This document shows positions 60,050 to 64,000 of a stretch of DNA of 64,000 bases, piece by piece. The DNA lies in contig CAZEAC010000004.1 of NCBI GenBank assembly GCA_964510065.1, positions 1 through 64,000 of the forward strand. The letters are read 5' to 3'. A program made the translations under genes and the position numbers. Within the stretch, counting starts at the first letter, position 1; each line of letters opens with the position of its first letter. This DNA is from CAZEAC01 sp964510065. Its GTDB lineage: Bacteria; Bdellovibrionota_C; UBA2361; CAIXSY01. The notes under the pieces are model-generated. The model was given only the letters and a program-made list of their open reading frames with translations. It made no database searches and had not been told where the DNA came from.

Positions 60050-62677
60050 ATGCCTTTGACCTCACAGATTCCCCAAGTGTGCTCAGCGCCCATTCTAAGT
60101 AAGGAAGCGCGCACCGAGTATCGCGCGGCTGTTTGGCAGAACATGTTGCGTGCGGTTGCAATTGAGGCGCGGGATACGGTGGTTGAACTTTGTCCTGGCC
60201 AATCTGAGAAAGTGGGACGCGCACTCGCAAGATGTCAGTTCGAAGGCCGGCTCTTCGTAATCGAACCGATCCGCTCGCTTGGTCAAGCCATTGCGAAGCG
60301 CTATCGCGAGCTCCTTCCGCAAGCGCATATTGAGCACTTGCCTTTGAGCGTGCAAGAGCTTACTTCGAATGGCCTTCGTGGTGTGGACTTTGTGCTATCT
60401 AATCATCCGTTGGATGACATGCTCCTTGCCGCTTCTATTCCTCAGCATAAATGGAGCGAGCTTTGGGAACATGCGTACAAGAATCCCGAAGAGGCTGCCC
60501 TTCGTGTACATAGCTGTTGGAAGTGGCTGCGTGCTCAAGAAAAGAAACTCTTAGTGGCGAAGCAGTCAGTGATTGAAGATCTAGTCAAGCTTAGAGAAAG
60601 GTTGCGGCCACGAAACTTACTTATCTATCAGTATCCGAGCAGCACTTTGGCGGCGCATCAGCTCCACTCGCTCGATGGAGTCGCCTCGGAGCTTCTCTCA
60701 AGCTTACGGAGGAGAATCGGCGCAAAACATGATTGCTGGAATGGTGCGATTCGCCGGATTGACCAAGATCCTGGGCACTGGTTAATAGCCGAGCGATCCA
60801 CTCGGAGGTATTCACCGAGCGCGTCTGTTCCCTGTGCCGTCTCTAGGCTTGGCCACGAGATGTTCATGAAAGTGCAAGCGCACATTCATCCTTCGCGCGA
60901 AGATTCGAGTTTGGTTGTTGACCCAGAGTTTTCAGCTCTTTACGGAAATGGCCTAATTTCGCGGTATGCGACATTTGATCTCATGGCACAAGCTCATCGA
61001 AAGCGTGAGACAGAATCGGTCTTTGTCGACTACCAATGCGATCCGAGCGGAGTCGCACTTGGGAATGACGCGGGATCAGGCCGCGCCGCGTACGCGGGAG
61101 CTCATTTCAATATAAAGGGGATCGGGCGCACCCCATTTGTGAGGTCGAAGTCTTCCTCCGTGCATGGAACCGGGCGTCTAAACCTTATGAAGGGCTTTTG
61201 GGAGATGCTGCTTGGAAACACCGTACGCCGACACTTCTGGTGCGGTGGCACCGCAATAGTTGGGCTTGAGTTCGGCCGAAATACTTTTCGGTTTAAGGGG
61301 GAAGAATGGCTGGTAGCGAAGGCAGTTCGCGAAGACAAAGGAACACTTGATCGACCAACGCATCTGCTGCAGGGCAGCGCCAAGATCCGAAATTTCAACA
61401 TAAGGCAATTTGCGCGCGATCTTGGAAGGCTTGATGCCGACCAGTTTACTGAGCGAATTCTGCATAATGCATGGTCTCCAGGAAACTTCTCGCTCGCAGG
61501 CCAGTTAATTGATTTTGATACGGGATCGGCGGTTGCAACACGCGCGCCGCATTTCTCTTACAATGCAAAGTATCCTGCGGTGCTCTTTGGTCTCGAAGGA
61601 GAGGGGAAGCTCATGACGCTAATGCTTCTTCGTGAGCATTGTAAAAATATCTCGGAAGCTTCAGACGTCCTCCTTTTGAGGGAGTTTGAAGAAGCTAAGC
61701 GTGCACAGCTCGAATTAGGAATTCTTCGTCTTTTGGGAATATCTGGGCCAGATCAGATGGTAGTCCGTGCGGCACTTGGAGCAGAACTGTCGGCACTTAC
61801 TTCGATCGTTACGCAGAGCGCCGGGTTGATCTATCCAAATTTGAGAGCACTCAATCTCATGAGCATGGAAAGAAGTCCGGCGCTGTTTGACTACTCAAAG
61901 CTGTTTCGGTTTCTGCCCCCTTTCTTTCACTTTTATAGGGAACAATCGCAATTATTGCAGCGAGGCTTCGCACTTGTTTTTCGGGAGGGAAGTTTTGAGC
62001 GGCTAGAGTCGGAGAAGCTCTCGATGCGAGCTCGTGGAATGCTCTTGAAATGGAATGTAATCTTGAACCACTTGGATTTAGCCAGTGCGAAACGAAATGC
62101 AATCAAGTGCGTGGAACTTGTTCTAGAGATTCTAGAAGGGTGTGAGAGGCTTACGCTCACCTCAACTCCACTGTCGCGAGCAATTGCGGCATATCGTGCG
62201 AATGAGGACCGGCATTATCTGATGATAGGCTCGATGCGGCGATTTCTTGAAGACCTCGATCATCGTGCGCGTGATCGGAAAATTACGGCTCTACAGCTCC
62301 AAGAGCTCGCCAATGTATTCTTCCGTGCGAATGATCGGCGCATAGTTCCTGACAGGAGCACTGAGTATGCGGTCGATTTACGCATTTTCCGAGAGGGATA
62401 CTTTGAGCGAATTGTGGATCGGCAAGGTGTTGTTCGTGATCGATTTGTGTGGCTTTCTGGAAATCGCAGTCGAGTAGTACCGAAAGGCTCACTCATTGTT
62501 TCTGGAGAAGCTGAGCGTTGCGAATTGAAGCGAGTATCGGAGCGTAGTTTTATCTCAAAGCCGTACTCGATGGATAAGATTCTTGAACGTGCAGGGAAAG
62601 AGAGCTTTTCAGATCGGAGTGAGTTGCATTGTTGCGGCAAGAGCTTCGAGCTCCATTCAATCTTAAACGGAGGTTAG
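60050..62677 (+). CDS. Large SelO-like protein with N-terminal methyltransferase-like region
   Basis: 875 residues. The N-terminal 125 residues resemble a class I SAM-dependent methyltransferase: DTVVELCPGQSEKVGRAL (42-59), FVIEP (69-73), VDFVLSNHPLDD (112-123). The centre resembles the SelO pseudokinase (protein AMPylase) core: GSGRAAYAG (342-350), KGIGRTPF (356-363), an acidic helix around Glu385 in KGFWEML, then N479 in GNFSLAG and D488 in LIDFD, with the nine-residue N-to-D spacing of the SelO metal site. The last 330 residues are unrecognised. ATG start after CTCTCCT; weak site. Followed at once by the gene at 62679. Confidence 0.6.
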   Translation: MPLTSQIPQVCSAPILSKEARTEYRAAVWQNMLRAVAIEARDTVVELCPGQSEKVGRALARCQFEGRLFVIEPIRSLGQAIAKRYRELLPQAHIEHLPLSVQELTSNGLRGVDFVLSNHPLDDMLLAASIPQHKWSELWEHAYKNPEEAALRVHSCWKWLRAQEKKLLVAKQSVIEDLVKLRERLRPRNLLIYQYPSSTLAAHQLHSLDGVASELLSSLRRRIGAKHDCWNGAIRRIDQDPGHWLIAERSTRRYSPSASVPCAVSRLGHEMFMKVQAHIHPSREDSSLVVDPEFSALYGNGLISRYATFDLMAQAHRKRETESVFVDYQCDPSGVALGNDAGSGRAAYAGAHFNIKGIGRTPFVRSKSSSVHGTGRLNLMKGFWEMLLGNTVRRHFWCGGTAIVGLEFGRNTFRFKGEEWLVAKAVREDKGTLDRPTHLLQGSAKIRNFNIRQFARDLGRLDADQFTERILHNAWSPGNFSLAGQLIDFDTGSAVATRAPHFSYNAKYPAVLFGLEGEGKLMTLMLLREHCKNISEASDVLLLREFEEAKRAQLELGILRLLGISGPDQMVVRAALGAELSALTSIVTQSAGLIYPNLRALNLMSMERSPALFDYSKLFRFLPPFFHFYREQSQLLQRGFALVFREGSFERLESEKLSMRARGMLLKWNVILNHLDLASAKRNAIKCVELVLEILEGCERLTLTSTPLSRAIAAYRANEDRHYLMIGSMRRFLEDLDHRARDRKITALQLQELANVFFRANDRRIVPDRSTEYAVDLRIFREGYFERIVDRQGVVRDRFVWLSGNRSRVVPKGSLIVSGEAERCELKRVSERSFISKPYSMDKILERAGKESFSDRSELHCCGKSFELHSILNGG

Positions 62678-62678
62678 G

Positions 62679-63452
62679 GTGCAAAGTCAGCGAAATGCAA
62701 TTTCGCTCCGTCCGGACTCTCTCGAGGCCTGGTCGAAGGCGATTATAGCTGCGGGAATAAGGCTCGAGTCACGTAATTTATTTGAAAGTAAAGCCAGTCG
62801 CTATGAAAGACTGCGTGCCTGGGGGCTCCTTAAGACTCCCTGCCTTACTTTGACCGTACATGAGTTCCTCACGGCACCAAGAAAATATCTCGAATTGGTA
62901 CCAGGTGCCAAGCTTATTCCCTTTCTCGAGCCGGCTTATATGGCCGGTACCTGTCAACATTTTTCAAGTCGACCAATTTTAAGGGAGCATTTCGTAGCCG
63001 CGCTTCGCAGGGCAACTCAGGGCCTTACGCGGAGGCATTGTAGTATTACTTTTCTGAAAGCATTCGATATCTTGTGTAATGGAAATATCATTGTAAGGAA
63101 GGACGCCGACCTTTATGCGGAATTCGTTGTAGGCGCACGGAGCCCATCCCAGCAAAACGTTGAAATCGGTTGTATCGTACGGCGCGATCCCTTCCTTGGG
63201 ATTCTACGCTACAGTTCTAAGAATCTAGAATTGCGGGGACGCATTTATGATTTGATTTCGAGTCTACCGAAACGTGGGCCACGAAATGTGTATCTTCCGG
63301 GGTATTATGAAGTGGCGCTTGGGCATGATAAGGAAAATGATGTGGAGATTCCGCTTTTTTATGATTTCCGACAAGGGAGCGCCTTTATTAGTCCTGCGCT
63401 GCCTTGCGCAACGACGACTCTATTGCCGGCCACTGCTCAAGCAGTAACTTGA
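62679..63452 (+). CDS. Protein of unknown function, partner of the SelO-like gene
   Basis: 257 residues, GTG start one base after the preceding stop, with GGAGG about seven bases upstream, so the two are almost certainly co-translated. It has no signal peptide. A segment near residues 195-230 (RGPRNVYLPGYYEVALGHDKENDVEIPLFYDFRQG) is distinctive. No family recognised. Its last 65 bases overlap the convergent gene at 63388. Its coupling suggests it acts together with the SelO-like protein. Confidence 0.6.
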   Translation: MQSQRNAISLRPDSLEAWSKAIIAAGIRLESRNLFESKASRYERLRAWGLLKTPCLTLTVHEFLTAPRKYLELVPGAKLIPFLEPAYMAGTCQHFSSRPILREHFVAALRRATQGLTRRHCSITFLKAFDILCNGNIIVRKDADLYAEFVVGARSPSQQNVEIGCIVRRDPFLGILRYSSKNLELRGRIYDLISSLPKRGPRNVYLPGYYEVALGHDKENDVEIPLFYDFRQGSAFISPALPCATTTLLPATAQAVT

Positions 63453-63966
63453 CGATCCTGTCGATCGGAAGCTTACGCGAGTTAATTTTGCCAAGCACTA
63501 CCTCTTGCCTTCCATAGAGGCTTTGTGGCTCGCCGATATCGCCGAGCGCTTCGTTTAAGCGCCGCATGAGCGGGATCATGTTAAAGGTTGCCGACCGTAA
63601 TTCGCCATGCCGCGGAAAGCGAACTGAAATAACGAGCATATCACGGTAAAGTCGGACGTGGATTGGCGCATCAAAGCAGTACTGTCCGGCGCTCTCCATC
63701 AGCCAGTCATAAATTAGAAAATCGTGATCGAGCCTCTTGGAAAATCCAGTGTTCTCAGCCATAAGAGCGATTTTTCCTGAGGGGTGCTGGTCGTCAACGC
63801 CGATGACTTCGGTTACCTCAAGAGCCCTATCGTGAATTACCCTCAGCCTCTCAAAAGCGCGCGCTGATAAGCTGAGCGTTAACGCGGTCGGCTCCTTTCG
63901 AGAGTGATAATTCTCAAGCAAATGGCGGAACCATTGATTGACAATACGCAGATAAATATTGTGCAC
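63388..63966 (-). CDS. Protein of unknown function (possibly 5' truncated by window)
   Basis: 192 residues from a GTG at 63966, but the frame stays open to the window edge, so the true start may lie outside. Contains HDFLIYDWLMESAGQYCFDAPIHVRLYRDMLVISVRFPRHG, mixed alpha/beta. No family recognised. The 3' ends of this gene and the one at 62679 overlap by 65 bases in convergent orientation. Confidence 0.5.
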   Translation of the reverse strand: MHNIYLRIVNQWFRHLLENYHSRKEPTALTLSLSARAFERLRVIHDRALEVTEVIGVDDQHPSGKIALMAENTGFSKRLDHDFLIYDWLMESAGQYCFDAPIHVRLYRDMLVISVRFPRHGELRSATFNMIPLMRRLNEALGDIGEPQSLYGRQEVVLGKINSRKLPIDRIVKLLLEQWPAIESSLRKAAQD

Positions 63967-64000
63967 GGCATATTGGTTGAAGATGGATGGAGTGCCGTCC

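Overview
The window is a chromosomal segment of a Gram-negative (diderm) bacterium, probably from a draft or metagenome assembly, because a run of ten Ns lies at 57518-57527. Diderm markers are an LptE-type lipoprotein, an OmpA-C protein and several lipobox proteins. The lineage is not settled by the sequence. EF-Tu carries a rare switch-I form (KTVTI instead of RGITI) that I recall from Planctomycetota, RpoC has the Gram-negative-type trigger-loop insertion, and S14 is the short zinc type. No rRNA, tRNA, CRISPR or complete insertion sequence was found.

Layout. 1-3019: 3' part of rpoC and a strong terminator. 3052-17695: a block separating rpoC from the str operon, with gapN, a small HD-like gene pair, a degenerate receiver fused to a HigA-like HTH, trpS, three unrecognised proteins (two of them exported), a lipoprotein amidase and aroA. 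18323-34738: str-S10-spc cluster (rpsL rpsG fusA tuf rpsJ rplC rplD rplW rplB rpsS rplV rpsC rplP rpmC rpsQ rplN rplX rplE rpsN rplF-region rpsE rpmD rplO secY adk). 34739-38625: where map and infA usually sit there is a small lipoprotein, an SPFH/band-7 protein on the minus strand and a TetR regulator. 38626-41963: alpha operon (rpmJ rpsM rpsK rpsD rpoA rplQ). 41993-56696: fabI, lptE, rpsT, dcd, two multidomain sensor kinases, a second degenerate receiver, SRAP, a metallopeptidase, 5-formyl-THF cyclo-ligase, ymdB, a Rieske lipoprotein, OmpA and a MerR-like coiled-coil protein. 56777-64000: a CRP-type regulator, an alpha/beta hydrolase, a Gfo/Idh/MocA oxidoreductase and, divergent from it, a large SelO-like protein with an N-terminal methyltransferase-like region followed by an unrecognised partner.

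How parts work together. The ribosomal genes form closely spaced co-directional operons, interrupted only by short inverted-repeat elements. The CRP-like regulator keeps the Arg-Glu-Arg determinants of TGTGA recognition, and a perfect TGTGA-N6-TCACA site lies in the divergent promoter of the SelO-like and Gfo/Idh genes 2.5 kb away. The SPFH gene has a sigma70-like promoter whose spacer contains a 13-bp palindrome, beside a TetR gene.

Most interesting: the receiver-HigA fusion and its receiver paralogue; the methyltransferase/SelO-like protein and partner; the 227-bp foldback element near dcd with a relic copy 29 kb away; the inverted-repeat family inside the ribosomal operon; and a probable CTG start on a secreted metallopeptidase.
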